Assembly (NCBI GenBank): GCA_031555145.1
Contig: JAVBUR010000014.1
Coordinates: 1-26,094, forward strand
Source of the DNA: JAJDIA01 sp031555145
GTDB lineage: Bacteria; Bacteroidota; Bacteroidia; Bacteroidales; Tannerellaceae
Length of the DNA stretch: 26,094 nucleotides
Direction: 5' to 3'
The stretch's first letter is position 1; each line of letters opens with the position of its first letter. Both the position numbers and the translations under genes were made by a program. The notes below the pieces were generated by a model. The model was given only the letters and a program-made list of their open reading frames with translations, searched no databases and was not told the origin of the DNA. This document shows positions 1 through 7,776 of this stretch, in pieces.

Positions 1-36
1 TCCTATTTAATACCAGTATTATAAATAACAAATATT

Positions 37-1887
37 ATGGCAGAATTAAAAGAAAAACTTTTCTCGGAATTTCCTCCCGTTTCTACCGAAGCGTGGATGG
101 AGAAGATCACGGCCGACCTGAAAGGGGCACCGTTTGAGAAAAAGCTTGTTTGGAAGACAAGCGAAGGATTTGATGTGAATCCTTTCTATCGCGCAGCAGA
201 CCTCGAAGGTATGAAGACCGCCACGTCGCTGCCGGGCGAATTCCCCTTTGTTCGCGGAACAAAGAAAGATAACGACTGGAAGGTACGCCAGAACATCGAC
301 GTAACCGATTTCGCAGCGGCGAATGCCAAAGCGTTGGACCTGTTGCAGAAGGGTGTGAACTCACTCGGTTTCCATTTCAAAGGCGACGATGTAAACGCAG
401 AAAACATCGCTACGCTGTTGAAAGGCATTTGCCCCGAATGTGTAGAACTCAACTTCAAGACTTGCAACTGTCAGGTGGAGAACCTGATCGGTATCCTGGC
501 TGCACACATCAAAGGCATCGGTGCCGATGCTGAAAAGTGCTTTGGTTCTGTTAACTATAACCCGTTCAAGAAACCGCTCGTAAAGGGTAAGGCGAATGAC
601 GAATGGGTAGCACAGGCGGCCGCCGTGTTGACCGCCGGCAAGGCGCTCCCCGAATACCAGGTATTGGCTGTCGACGCTTGCCAACTGAACGATGCCGGTT
701 CATACATCACACAGGAACTCGGTTACGCCCTGGCTTGGGGGAACGAAATCCTCGCCAAGCTGACCGAAGCCGGTTTCAGCGCTTGCGAAGTAGCCTGTGC
801 CATTAAGTTCAACTTCGGTATCAGTGCTAACTACTTCATGGAAATCGCGAAGTTCCGTGCTGCCCGTTGGTTGTGGGCCGAAATCGTAGCCGCTTACGAA
901 CCCGAATGCGAATGCGCCTGCAAGATGATGGCTCATGCCCAGACATCGGAATGGAACCTCACCATCTACGATGCACACGTGAACCTGCTTCGTACGCAGA
1001 CCGAAACCATGTCGGCTGCCCTGGCCGGTGTGGATTCCATCACCGTTTCTCCGTTCGATACCACCTATCAAACATCCGACGACTTCTCCGAACGCATCGC
1101 CCGCAACCAGCAATTGCTGCTGAAGGAAGAATGCCACTTCGACAAGGTGGTCGACCCGTCTGCCGGTTCTTATTATATCGAAGTACTGACCAGTTCTGTA
1201 GCTGACCAGGCTTGGAAGCTCTTCCTCGACGTGGAAGAAAAAGGTGGCTTCTACGCTGCTGTGAAAGCCGGTGATGTACAGAAAGCCGTTAACACTTCTG
1301 CTGCCAACCGCCGCAAAGCCATTGCTACCCGCCGCGAAACGTTGCTGGGTACGAACCAGTTCCCCAACTTCACCGAAACAGCTGCCGCTAAAATTGAAGC
1401 ATGCGACTGCGGTTGTGGTTGCGGTTGCCAGGGTGACGGTATCGAAAAACTCGACTTTGCCCGTGGCGCTTCTGAATTTGAAGCCCTCCGTCTGGCTACC
1501 GAAAAGAGTGGTAAGACGCCGAAGGCCTTTATGCTTACGATCGGTAGCCTGGCTATGCGCCTGGCCCGTTCGCAGTTTGCCAGCAACTTCTTCGCTTGTG
1601 CCGGATACAAGGTGATCGACAACCTCGGTTTCGAAACGGTGGAAGCCGGCGTGGAAGCGGCTATGAAAGCCGGTGCCGAAATCGTAGTCCTCTGCTCGAG
1701 CGACGACGAATATGCCGAATTTGCTCCTGCTGCCTTCAAAGCGCTCAACGGACGCGCTCAGTTTGTGGTAGCCGGTGCTCCTGCCTGCATGGACGACCTG
1801 AAAGCTCAGGGTATTACAGATTTTGTCAATGTAAAGAGCAATGTGCTCGAAACATTGAAGGCGTTTAATGGTAAACTGGGTATTTAA
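37..1887 (+). CDS. mutA: Methylmalonyl-CoA mutase small (beta) subunit
   Basis: Encodes 616 aa, the non-catalytic partner of MutB in the heterodimeric cytoplasmic mutase that interconverts succinyl-CoA and methylmalonyl-CoA with adenosylcobalamin. The N-terminal two thirds is the mutase barrel; NYFMEIAKFRAARWLWAEI closely parallels NHFMEIAKMRAARMLWAKI in the downstream MutB. The C-terminal part (about 475-616) looks like the B12-binding fold but lacks the DxHxxG cobalt-ligand motif (GSLAMRLARSQ occupies the place), as expected of the small subunit. It is unusual in carrying three cysteine groups: C132/C135/C143/C145, C291/C293/C295 and C456/C458/C460/C462/C464, the last in a Gly-Cys linker between the two domains. 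The start lies 36 nt into the window, preceded by an AT-rich leader without a clear Shine-Dalgarno site; any promoter or upstream riboswitch would be outside. mutB follows after 10 nt. Confidence 0.95.
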   Translation: MAELKEKLFSEFPPVSTEAWMEKITADLKGAPFEKKLVWKTSEGFDVNPFYRAADLEGMKTATSLPGEFPFVRGTKKDNDWKVRQNIDVTDFAAANAKALDLLQKGVNSLGFHFKGDDVNAENIATLLKGICPECVELNFKTCNCQVENLIGILAAHIKGIGADAEKCFGSVNYNPFKKPLVKGKANDEWVAQAAAVLTAGKALPEYQVLAVDACQLNDAGSYITQELGYALAWGNEILAKLTEAGFSACEVACAIKFNFGISANYFMEIAKFRAARWLWAEIVAAYEPECECACKMMAHAQTSEWNLTIYDAHVNLLRTQTETMSAALAGVDSITVSPFDTTYQTSDDFSERIARNQQLLLKEECHFDKVVDPSAGSYYIEVLTSSVADQAWKLFLDVEEKGGFYAAVKAGDVQKAVNTSAANRRKAIATRRETLLGTNQFPNFTETAAAKIEACDCGCGCGCQGDGIEKLDFARGASEFEALRLATEKSGKTPKAFMLTIGSLAMRLARSQFASNFFACAGYKVIDNLGFETVEAGVEAAMKAGAEIVVLCSSDDEYAEFAPAAFKALNGRAQFVVAGAPACMDDLKAQGITDFVNVKSNVLETLKAFNGKLGI

Positions 1888-1897
1888 AAGAAGCATT

Positions 1898-4045
1898 ATG
1901 AGACCAAATTTCAAGAACATCGATATTAAGAATGCCGGTTTTGCCGCCGCCAATGGCGCCGAATGGGCAAAAGCAAATGGTATTACCGCAGACTGGAACA
2001 CCCCGGAACAGATCCAGGTGAAGTCTGTCTATACAAAGGAAGACCTCGAAGGCATGGAGCATCTGAACTATGCATCGGGTGTAGCCCCATTTCTGCGCGG
2101 ACCGTACACCGGTATGTACGCCATGCGTCCCTGGACGATCCGTCAGTATGCCGGATTCTCCACCGCTGAAGAATCAAACGCTTTCTATCGCCGCAACCTT
2201 GCTGCCGGTCAGAAAGGTCTGTCTGTTGCTTTCGACCTGGCTACACACCGTGGCTACGATGCGGATCACGAACGCGTGGTAGGTGACGTAGGCAAGGCGG
2301 GTGTGTCTATCTGCTCGCTCGAAAACATGAAGGTGCTGTTCGACGGTATCCCCCTCAGCCAGATGTCTGTATCCATGACCATGAACGGCGCCGTACTTCC
2401 TGTACTGGCTTTCTATATCAACGCCGGTTTGGAACAAGGAGCAAAACTGGAAGAAATGGCCGGAACCATCCAGAACGATATCCTGAAAGAATTCATGGTG
2501 CGTAATACGTATATTTATCCGCCCGAATTCTCGATGAAGATCATCGCCGATATCTTCGAGTTTACTTCTCAGAAGATGCCGAAGTTCAACTCCATCTCCA
2601 TCTCCGGTTACCACATGCAGGAAGCAGGTGCTACAGCCGATATCGAAATGGCGTATACGCTGTGCGACGGTATGGAATACCTCCGTGCCGGTATCAATGC
2701 CGGTATCGATGTGGATGCTTTCGCTCCACGTCTGTCGTTCTTCTGGGCGATCGGTATGAACCACTTTATGGAAATCGCCAAGATGCGCGCTGCCCGTATG
2801 TTGTGGGCGAAGATCGTGAAGAGCTTCGGTGCTAAGAGCCCGAAATCACTCGCACTGCGTACACACTGTCAGACTTCAGGTTGGTCGCTGACCGAACAGG
2901 ATCCGTTCAACAATGTTGGCCGTACCTGTATCGAAGCCATGGCTGCTGCCCTCGGACACACACAGTCACTGCATACCAACGCATTGGACGAGGCTATCGC
3001 TCTGCCGACTGACTTCTCTGCCCGTATCGCACGTAACACCCAGATATATATCCAGGAAGAAACCTACATCTGTAAAGAAATCGACCCATGGGCTGGTTCT
3101 TACTATGTAGAATCACTCACCAACGAACTCGTTCAGAAGGGGTGGGCACTGATCCAGGAAATCGAAAGCATGGGCGGTATGGCAAAAGCCATCGAAACCG
3201 GCCTGCCGAAGATGCGTATCGAAGAAGCAGCCGCTCGTACACAGGCTCGTATCGACTCTGGCGTACAGACGATCGTAGGAGTGAACAAATATCGTCTGGA
3301 GAAAGAAGACCCGATCGATATCCTCGAAATCGACAACACGGCTGTACGTGAAGAACAGATCAGCCGTCTGAATGACCTGCGTGCTAAACGTGACAATGCA
3401 GCCGTCAAAGCCGCTTTGGCCGAGATCACCGAGTGCGCCCGTACCGGTAAAGGCAATCTGCTCGAACTGGCTGTGAAAGCAGCCGGCCTGCGTGCCTCTT
3501 TGGGTGAAATCTCCGACGCTTGCGAAGAAGTAGCCGGACGTTATAAAGCAATCATCAGAACAATTTCAGGCGTGTATTCATCAGAAACAAAGAAAGACGC
3601 AGACTTTATCAAGGCCTGCGAACTGACCGAAAAGTTTGCAAAGAAGGAAGGCCGTCAGCCGCGTATCATGGTGGCTAAGATGGGTCAGGACGGACACGAC
3701 CGTGGCGCTAAAGTAGTAGCTACCGGTTATGCCGACTGTGGATTCGACGTGGATATGGGGCCCTTGTTCCAGACTCCGGCCGAAGCTGCCCGCCAGGCTG
3801 TTGAAAACGACGTGCACGTGATGGGTGTTTCTTCACTCGCTGCCGGTCATAAGACCCTGGTGCCGCAAGTGATCGAAGAACTGGCCAAGCTGGGCCGCCC
3901 GGATATCATCGTGATCGCCGGAGGTGTGATTCCCGCTCAGGACTATGACTATCTGTACAAAGCCGGCGTAGCCGCCATCTTTGGCCCGGGTACTTCCGTC
4001 GCCAAGGCTGCTGTTCAGATCATGGAGATTCTGTTGCAAGACTGA
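1898..4045 (+). CDS. mutB: Methylmalonyl-CoA mutase large (alpha) subunit
   Basis: Encodes 715 aa, the catalytic B12-dependent subunit. In Bacteroidales this enzyme lies on the succinate-to-propionate route. The barrel domain shows the family segments RPWTIRQYAGFS, SVSMTMNGAVLP and ISGYHMQEAGA (substrate-binding Tyr and His region). The C-terminal cobalamin domain has the cobalt-ligand motif D598-G-H-D-R-G603, with H600 the lower axial ligand, followed by the usual GGVIP segment. An in-frame ATG at 1868 lies inside the end of mutA; I chose the ATG at 1898 because it follows the mutA stop (1885-1887) and starts the protein at MRPNFKNI, the normal length for the family. The 10-nt gap indicates co-transcription and probably translational coupling with mutA. 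Two hairpins, the second a good intrinsic terminator, follow. Confidence 0.97.
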   Translation: MRPNFKNIDIKNAGFAAANGAEWAKANGITADWNTPEQIQVKSVYTKEDLEGMEHLNYASGVAPFLRGPYTGMYAMRPWTIRQYAGFSTAEESNAFYRRNLAAGQKGLSVAFDLATHRGYDADHERVVGDVGKAGVSICSLENMKVLFDGIPLSQMSVSMTMNGAVLPVLAFYINAGLEQGAKLEEMAGTIQNDILKEFMVRNTYIYPPEFSMKIIADIFEFTSQKMPKFNSISISGYHMQEAGATADIEMAYTLCDGMEYLRAGINAGIDVDAFAPRLSFFWAIGMNHFMEIAKMRAARMLWAKIVKSFGAKSPKSLALRTHCQTSGWSLTEQDPFNNVGRTCIEAMAAALGHTQSLHTNALDEAIALPTDFSARIARNTQIYIQEETYICKEIDPWAGSYYVESLTNELVQKGWALIQEIESMGGMAKAIETGLPKMRIEEAAARTQARIDSGVQTIVGVNKYRLEKEDPIDILEIDNTAVREEQISRLNDLRAKRDNAAVKAALAEITECARTGKGNLLELAVKAAGLRASLGEISDACEEVAGRYKAIIRTISGVYSSETKKDADFIKACELTEKFAKKEGRQPRIMVAKMGQDGHDRGAKVVATGYADCGFDVDMGPLFQTPAEAARQAVENDVHVMGVSSLAAGHKTLVPQVIEELAKLGRPDIIVIAGGVIPAQDYDYLYKAGVAAIFGPGTSVAKAAVQIMEILLQD

Positions 4046-4053
4046 TAAGCGAC

Positions 4054-4074
4054 ATAAACGGCTTGGCCGTTTAT
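4054..4074 (+). repeat. Perfect 9-bp inverted repeat after mutB
   Basis: ATAAACGGC (4054-4062) and GCCGTTTAT (4066-4074) flank a 3-nt loop, 9 nt after the mutB stop. It is followed by an AT stretch rather than a T run, so it is probably an accessory hairpin (pausing or mRNA 3' end protection) ahead of the true terminator at 4087. Confidence 0.6.
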
Positions 4075-4086
4075 ATATAATGTATA

Positions 4087-4117
4087 AAGGCCATCCCATT
4101 CCGGGGTGGCCTTTTTT
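4087..4117 (+). terminator. Intrinsic terminator of mutAB
   Basis: An 11-bp stem with one G-U pair (AAGGCCATCCC 4087-4097, GGGGTGGCCTT 4103-4113) closes a 5-nt loop and runs into TTTTTT at 4112-4117. Placement 41 nt after the mutB stop and the tight stem make this a convincing rho-independent terminator. Confidence 0.9.
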
Positions 4118-4138
4118 GTTGAGCATTCAAGTTTGGTT

Positions 4139-4159
4139 TTGAAAGTGCCTCGCTTTCAA
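4139..4159. repeat. 7-bp inverted repeat beside the intron 3' end
   Basis: TTGAAAG (4139-4145) and CTTTCAA (4153-4159) flank 7 nt. The repeat lies in the 3' exon, two bases outside the predicted 3' end of the group II intron. It may be a weak terminator for minus-strand transcripts or part of the original target site. Confidence 0.4.
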
Positions 4160-4169
4160 TTGTCGAGTA

Positions 4170-4234
4170 GGCCCGGGCATTTCAGCCCGAGCCTCTCACA
4201 GAACCGTACGTGAAAGTCTTCCTTCATACGGATC
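4170..4234 (-). other. Group II intron domains V and VI
   Basis: Domain V (4234 to 4201 on the minus strand) is the canonical 34 nt and opens GATCCGTATG, closing CACGTACGGTTC. The usual catalytic triad AGC reads ATC, and the terminal loop is not an obvious GNRA. Domain VI (arms 4170-4178 and 4185-4193, loop 4179-4184) is a 9-bp stem with an outer GAG/CTC helix and an unpaired A at 4168, the expected branch-point position. Confidence 0.8.
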
Positions 4235-4247
4235 TTCTTATCCAACC

Positions 4248-4517
4248 TTATGATTTACAGTTAATACTCTGTGTAGGGACTACCCCATACCGCCAGTGAC
4301 AAAAGAGGTTCTTATCTCGGGCGGCGATGTCGCCTAACCAAAGGTACGCCCTGAACGCCTTCTTACGATGTTCCTCGAACTTCGCAAGACTAACCCCGTC
4401 CTCACCGGCGCTGCCACCGTTGGACTTTACACGTTTATAGGCCTCCAGCACCAGCTGGCGGTCTATATCATACGATTTTGTGACTTGCCCATGCATCATC
4501 CTAATTAGTTTTACCAT
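4248..4517 (-). pseudogene. Group II intron reverse transcriptase/maturase remnant
   Basis: An 89-codon ORF begins like an intron-encoded protein (MVKLIRMMHGQ, then YDIDRQLVLEAYKRVKSNGG and AGEDGVSLAKFEE, the RT-0 region) and ends like the C-terminus of the same family (FRAYLWLGDIAARDKNLFCHW). The reverse transcriptase motifs with YADD and the maturase core are absent, so roughly 300 or more residues were removed in frame at the junction near EEHRKKAF (about 4360-4375). A purine-rich AGGAGA lies about 14 nt before the start. It cannot encode an active enzyme. Whether the short fusion is translated is unknown. Confidence 0.85.
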
Positions 4518-4849
4518 GACAGTAAACAGGTCTCCTCATGACTAATCCTGGATCAAACCAAAATAACCCGGTTTTGACATCATCTTTAGCAAATCTTTCG
4601 ATGCTTCATCAATGGTTCCCGTTAGGTCATCTCCTGTATGCACACCTAACGGATTAATCCGCCTTTTCATGTATCGCTCACAACCATACCCATGAAGGTA
4701 AAGCCGCATACACTGGTTTATAGCAGATTCCTGCAAGCAGACTACGAAGGGGCACACCCTCATCTCTCGTACAATTACGAACACTGCTTTCCACACAGCG
4801 TTCTCGCAGCGCACTTCGTTGAGTTTGAATCCAGCGCTTTTAAAAGAGG

Positions 4850-5599
4850 TTACCGGGCGGTGGAAACAGGCAGGGTGAATGTGTCAGAGGAGGCAGTCCA
4901 GGTCCAGGCAGTGGAGTCGCGGTTATAGCCTTTGACGTAGTTCATGCGCATGATGACGGAGTCTTTGCCGGCGGCTTGTTCTTTTTCGGAGGCGCGTCGC
5001 AGGAAGTCGTCGAGGATAAAAGCGTTGGCATACAGCGTACCGGCGGCACGGATCGTATCGGTCCCTTCAGATTGGGTGAAACGCAGGAAGAGATCGTATA
5101 TATAATTTCCGTTGGCATCACGGTCTTTCACTTCGTCCCAGTTATACGACAGTTCGTAGCGTTCGATTTCGTCCAGGTAGAAAGAATCGCGGGTGGTATA
5201 CACAAAGAGGCGACCGTCAAGGTAGTTGTTTTGCTTGTTTACCTTGATTGACTTTAAGCGCATCTCGCCATCCAGTATCACTGTAGTATCCGTAAACGCA
5301 TCGGCAAACGACCAGACCGGAATGGTATCCATACGGAGTACATCTACATTATAGATTTCACCTTGGGGATTGTCGGACAGAATGGCTTTGAAATCCAACC
5401 GGTAACAGTTTCCTGCCGATAGTCCTTCAAACGCCGGAGAGGTGATACGGTACCTGTCGATAGTATGGACTGTTGCTGCCGGCTGTGCCTGTACCACTCC
5501 TAAACGCTGGTAGATGGTCTGCTGTTCGCTTTCTCCCATGCAGGAAAAAGCCAGTCCGGCCAGGCAAACAAACAGTATATAGACAGGCAGATGTTTCAT
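4850..5599 (-). CDS. Lipoprotein, possibly NigD-like
   Basis: Encodes 249 aa. A hydrophobic signal ends in the lipobox LAFSC (Cys at about 20), predicting a lipid-anchored envelope protein. The rest is beta-rich with many Thr, Tyr and Asp and no catalytic motif I recognise. Its C-terminal half resembles the product of the gene at 5720: both have Y(D/S)(L/I)FLR, then a variable stretch, then a charged helix and a terminal W-containing strand. This two-part lipoprotein plan recalls NigD-like proteins of Bacteroidetes, but I assign that only tentatively. It has its own -7 promoter element and is separated from the upstream lipoprotein gene by a terminator hairpin, so it is probably a separate transcript. 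The group II intron remnant begins about 35 nt after its stop. Confidence 0.8.
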   Translation of the reverse strand: MKHLPVYILFVCLAGLAFSCMGESEQQTIYQRLGVVQAQPAATVHTIDRYRITSPAFEGLSAGNCYRLDFKAILSDNPQGEIYNVDVLRMDTIPVWSFADAFTDTTVILDGEMRLKSIKVNKQNNYLDGRLFVYTTRDSFYLDEIERYELSYNWDEVKDRDANGNYIYDLFLRFTQSEGTDTIRAAGTLYANAFILDDFLRRASEKEQAAGKDSVIMRMNYVKGYNRDSTAWTWTASSDTFTLPVSTAR

Positions 5600-5618
5600 G
5601 TATTGTTCTTTTTCTTCG

Positions 5619-5626
5619 CAAAGATA
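5619..5626 (-). promoter_or_regulatory. Putative -7 promoter element for the 4850-5599 gene
   Basis: The minus strand reads TATCTTTG, a perfect match to the Bacteroidetes -7 consensus TAnnTTTG, 20 nt before the ATG at 5599. A TTTTG sits only 13 nt upstream, short for a -33 box, so the upstream half is unconvincing. Confidence 0.55.
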
Positions 5627-5640
5627 ACCGATTCGTACGC

Positions 5641-5688
5641 AAAAGGCGCAATCGTCCTGTGAAAAATCACAAAATGATTGCGCCTTTT
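5641..5688 (-). terminator. Large hairpin, likely terminator of the 5720-6499 gene
   Basis: Perfect 13-bp arms (5641-5653 and 5676-5688, AAAAGGCGCAATC and its complement) enclose a 22-nt loop that holds a second small stem, TGTGA/TCACA. On the minus strand the stem ends in TTTT. Its place between the two lipoprotein genes fits a terminator; the A/T ends make it usable in both directions. Confidence 0.65.
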
Positions 5689-5719
5689 CCTGTCCGGTAA
5701 GGACAGGATTATGTTCACT

Positions 5720-6499
5720 TTAGTCTGTTACTTCGAAGGGGATTTTCGTTTCAACCGCTTTCCAGACAGGAATAGTACTGTCTTCAATATCGCTCACAAA
5801 ATTGATTTTGAGTTGGAATGCGGAATTACTTTTCGCTTTTTCCCGCTCATTGATGATGTTTATCATGTTTTTCACATTATAACCTACTGTCTGAGCTACG
5901 CTGGTAGACGGAGCTTTACCTTCCGTCGTAGCAACTGCACGCAAGAAGATGGAATACACATTACCGGCATTGTCGGCTACCGGTTCCTGGCTGGGGTCAA
6001 AGTAAAGGTAGAACTCGCTTTCCTGTTTGGTCAACATGTTGTAGCCGGAAGTCAGGAACATAACTCCACTCTGGAGGTAGGCAAACGTCGGATACGCCGA
6101 ACTAAAGATAGCTCCTTCCAGCATAGAAAATTCTTTATCCTTCAGCGTAGCTGTATCCGTTGAAAAAGATACATTTCCGGAATCAAGAGTGACAAGTTCA
6201 TTCAACTGAACCGTTGTATAGTCTTTACCGGTATCCGAATCGCCGCTCACAGCCGAACCATACGTGAAAGATACCGCTACACAATCTCCTTCCGACAAAT
6301 AAGTATACTTTGGATTAGAAATCAGATCACTCGAATAGATATATCCATACGGGGTTTCGATCATGAAAGTCATATTGTGATAACGGTACACTCCCGGAAT
6401 AGCAGAAAGAGTCGTTGAATTATCACTATCACCGAGGCACGAAGTCAACATTGTCACAGCTGCAAGAATCATTGCAAGCGCTAATTTACACATTTTCAT
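5720..6499 (-). CDS. Lipoprotein related to its downstream neighbour
   Basis: Encodes 259 aa from the ATG at 6499 (MKMCKLALAMILAAV); an upstream ATG at 6511 and one at 6493 are alternatives, and no clear ribosome site decides between them. The lipobox LTSC, followed by LGDSDN, gives a lipoprotein with Asp just after the Cys. In Bacteroidetes acidic residues after the Cys are associated with surface export of lipoproteins, so surface display is possible. The body is beta-rich, with no enzyme motif seen. It shares layout and the YSIFLRA-type segment with the 4850-5599 product, suggesting an old tandem duplication. It starts 46 nt after the barrel/anti-sigma gene and could be in the sigma operon. 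Confidence 0.82.
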   Translation of the reverse strand: MKMCKLALAMILAAVTMLTSCLGDSDNSTTLSAIPGVYRYHNMTFMIETPYGYIYSSDLISNPKYTYLSEGDCVAVSFTYGSAVSGDSDTGKDYTTVQLNELVTLDSGNVSFSTDTATLKDKEFSMLEGAIFSSAYPTFAYLQSGVMFLTSGYNMLTKQESEFYLYFDPSQEPVADNAGNVYSIFLRAVATTEGKAPSTSVAQTVGYNVKNMINIINEREKAKSNSAFQLKINFVSDIEDSTIPVWKAVETKIPFEVTD

Positions 6500-6545
6500 T
6501 TTACAGTACATTTAGATTATTTGTTATACATTGTAATTACATTCT

Positions 6546-7769
6546 TCAAAATCCCACACGCAGACCAAACTGGAAATTCAGGTCGAATGGTTTTTCGGAG
6601 CGGATGGTTTCGATATCGCTCCCATTATCAAAATAGTAACCGGCACCACCTTCGGCATACGCACTAAGGAAGCGTAACAGCGGATAGCTTACGCCCACCC
6701 GCGCATTCAGCGACCACAAAGGCGATTTCATCCGGACATCTTCACTGATCTTACTTTTCATGTCATCGCCTTCATACAATTTCGTATTCAACCGGCCGGC
6801 TACGTTCATTTCTGCCGAGCCACCGCCGGTAGCGTAAAAATTGAAACGCTGCCATTGGGCTATCAGGTAGGTAAGCGATACCGGAATACCGATATAGTGA
6901 AGTCCCTGTTCGGTTTTTCCGTGGTATGTTCCATTCGTTTCCCATTTGGACAACAGGTAGGAATACGTCACCCCCGTTTGCAAAGCAAAGCGGTTGTTCA
7001 GGCTACGGCTGACGGTCAGCCCAAATGAAATGGGTATTTTATGTTCCACTTCTGTTTTGGGCAACAGACGCAGATCTTCTTCTCCCGCCTTATTCATGTA
7101 TTGCAGGTTTTCTGCCCGTAGTACGGCACTCTGTGTTACATATTGGGGCACCACATTACCCGCTCCCATGGAAAGACCTCCCCCACCCATGCCAAAACGC
7201 CATTTGCGGGGAGTTTTTTCTTTTACTACTGCCAGGCCGGTCGAGGCTTGACGGGTTTCAACCAACTGTTCCTCTTCCACAGAACGAAGCGGTTGAGGCT
7301 CAACATCTGCCGGGTCATCTACTCGCTGGATATCCTCAACCGGTTCTGTATATAGGGATGGTTCGGCTTCCGCCTGTTGCATACGTATGGATGTATTTGT
7401 GGGATGAACAACGGCCAGTACCGGCTTTTTGTTTGGTTGTTCAACCGGCACCTGTATCTTGGTATCCGCCGCGAGCGGAGCCATTTCTTCTTTCATCCGC
7501 GACTGTAGTTCGTCGGTCTGCTTCTGCACTTCCTGCACAACCATCGGTTGTGCAGTCTCATCATTCAATAAGTAGAGGCTACCGGTTACCATCAGTAAGG
7601 TAATCACAGCCGCGGCGGCCCAATAACGCAAATGCCGGTACAATGGAACAAGTGGACGAGCGGGCAGGCGTTTCTCTATCGCTGTCCAGTCGTCCGGCTG
7701 TGTTTCTACTTCAAAATGCTGCAATTTGGAGCGGAACACCTCATCAAACTTGTCTATATTCTCCTTCAT
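6546..7769 (-). CDS. Predicted anti-sigma-like membrane protein with C-terminal beta-barrel domain
   Basis: Encodes 407 aa. Residues 1-45 form a charged cytoplasmic-type head containing VETQPDDWTAIEKRL, a segment frequent in Bacteroidetes proteins encoded beside ECF sigma factors. One strong transmembrane helix follows (about 50-68), then a disordered Pro/Glu/Gln-rich linker (about 70-190), then a region of alternating strands with aromatic and Gly residues ending GLRVGF. That end resembles the PorT/OMP_b-brl type, and a terminal Phe is typical of outer-membrane barrels. The start lies 7 nt after the sigma factor stop, so the two are co-translated. I infer that the head restrains the sigma factor, while the C-terminus may sit in or sense the outer envelope. 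The combination of an inner-membrane helix with a barrel domain is topologically odd. Databases may simply call it a porin family protein. Confidence 0.75.
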   Translation of the reverse strand: MKENIDKFDEVFRSKLQHFEVETQPDDWTAIEKRLPARPLVPLYRHLRYWAAAAVITLLMVTGSLYLLNDETAQPMVVQEVQKQTDELQSRMKEEMAPLAADTKIQVPVEQPNKKPVLAVVHPTNTSIRMQQAEAEPSLYTEPVEDIQRVDDPADVEPQPLRSVEEEQLVETRQASTGLAVVKEKTPRKWRFGMGGGGLSMGAGNVVPQYVTQSAVLRAENLQYMNKAGEEDLRLLPKTEVEHKIPISFGLTVSRSLNNRFALQTGVTYSYLLSKWETNGTYHGKTEQGLHYIGIPVSLTYLIAQWQRFNFYATGGGSAEMNVAGRLNTKLYEGDDMKSKISEDVRMKSPLWSLNARVGVSYPLLRFLSAYAEGGAGYYFDNGSDIETIRSEKPFDLNFQFGLRVGF

Positions 7770-7776
7770 ACACGTT

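Larger units (their letters stand above)
4162..4814 (-). mobile_element. Decayed group II intron, internally deleted
   Basis: The minus strand holds both ends of a bacterial group II intron in 653 nt, against roughly 2 kb or more for an intact ORF-bearing copy. The 3' end is well supported: a 34-nt domain V (4201-4234), then a domain VI hairpin with a bulged A at 4168, seven nt from a terminal AC at 4163-4162. The proposed 5' end, GTGCGC at 4814-4809, fits the family consensus GTGYG but is less certain. Between them lie the start and the end of a reverse transcriptase ORF joined together, so the middle was lost. The leader before the ORF (about 300 nt) is also short for domains I-III, so structural RNA may be missing too. 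It sits just after the stop of the lipoprotein gene at 4850 and interrupts no coding sequence. No mobility is expected without helper protein. Confidence 0.85.

Noticed and set aside
1..36. Cobalamin riboswitch ahead of mutA
   Set aside because: Only 36 AT-rich bases are visible before the start, with no B12-box; nothing can be claimed.
700..2001. 433-codon ORF on the minus strand opposite mutA
   Set aside because: It is antisense to a clear enzyme gene, its protein is rich in Phe, Gly, Val and His without family motifs, and it arises from codon bias of mutA.
4542..4814. 90-codon minus-strand ORF at the 5' part of the intron
   Set aside because: It coincides with the structural RNA part of the group II intron and has no protein family signature, so it is treated as non-coding.
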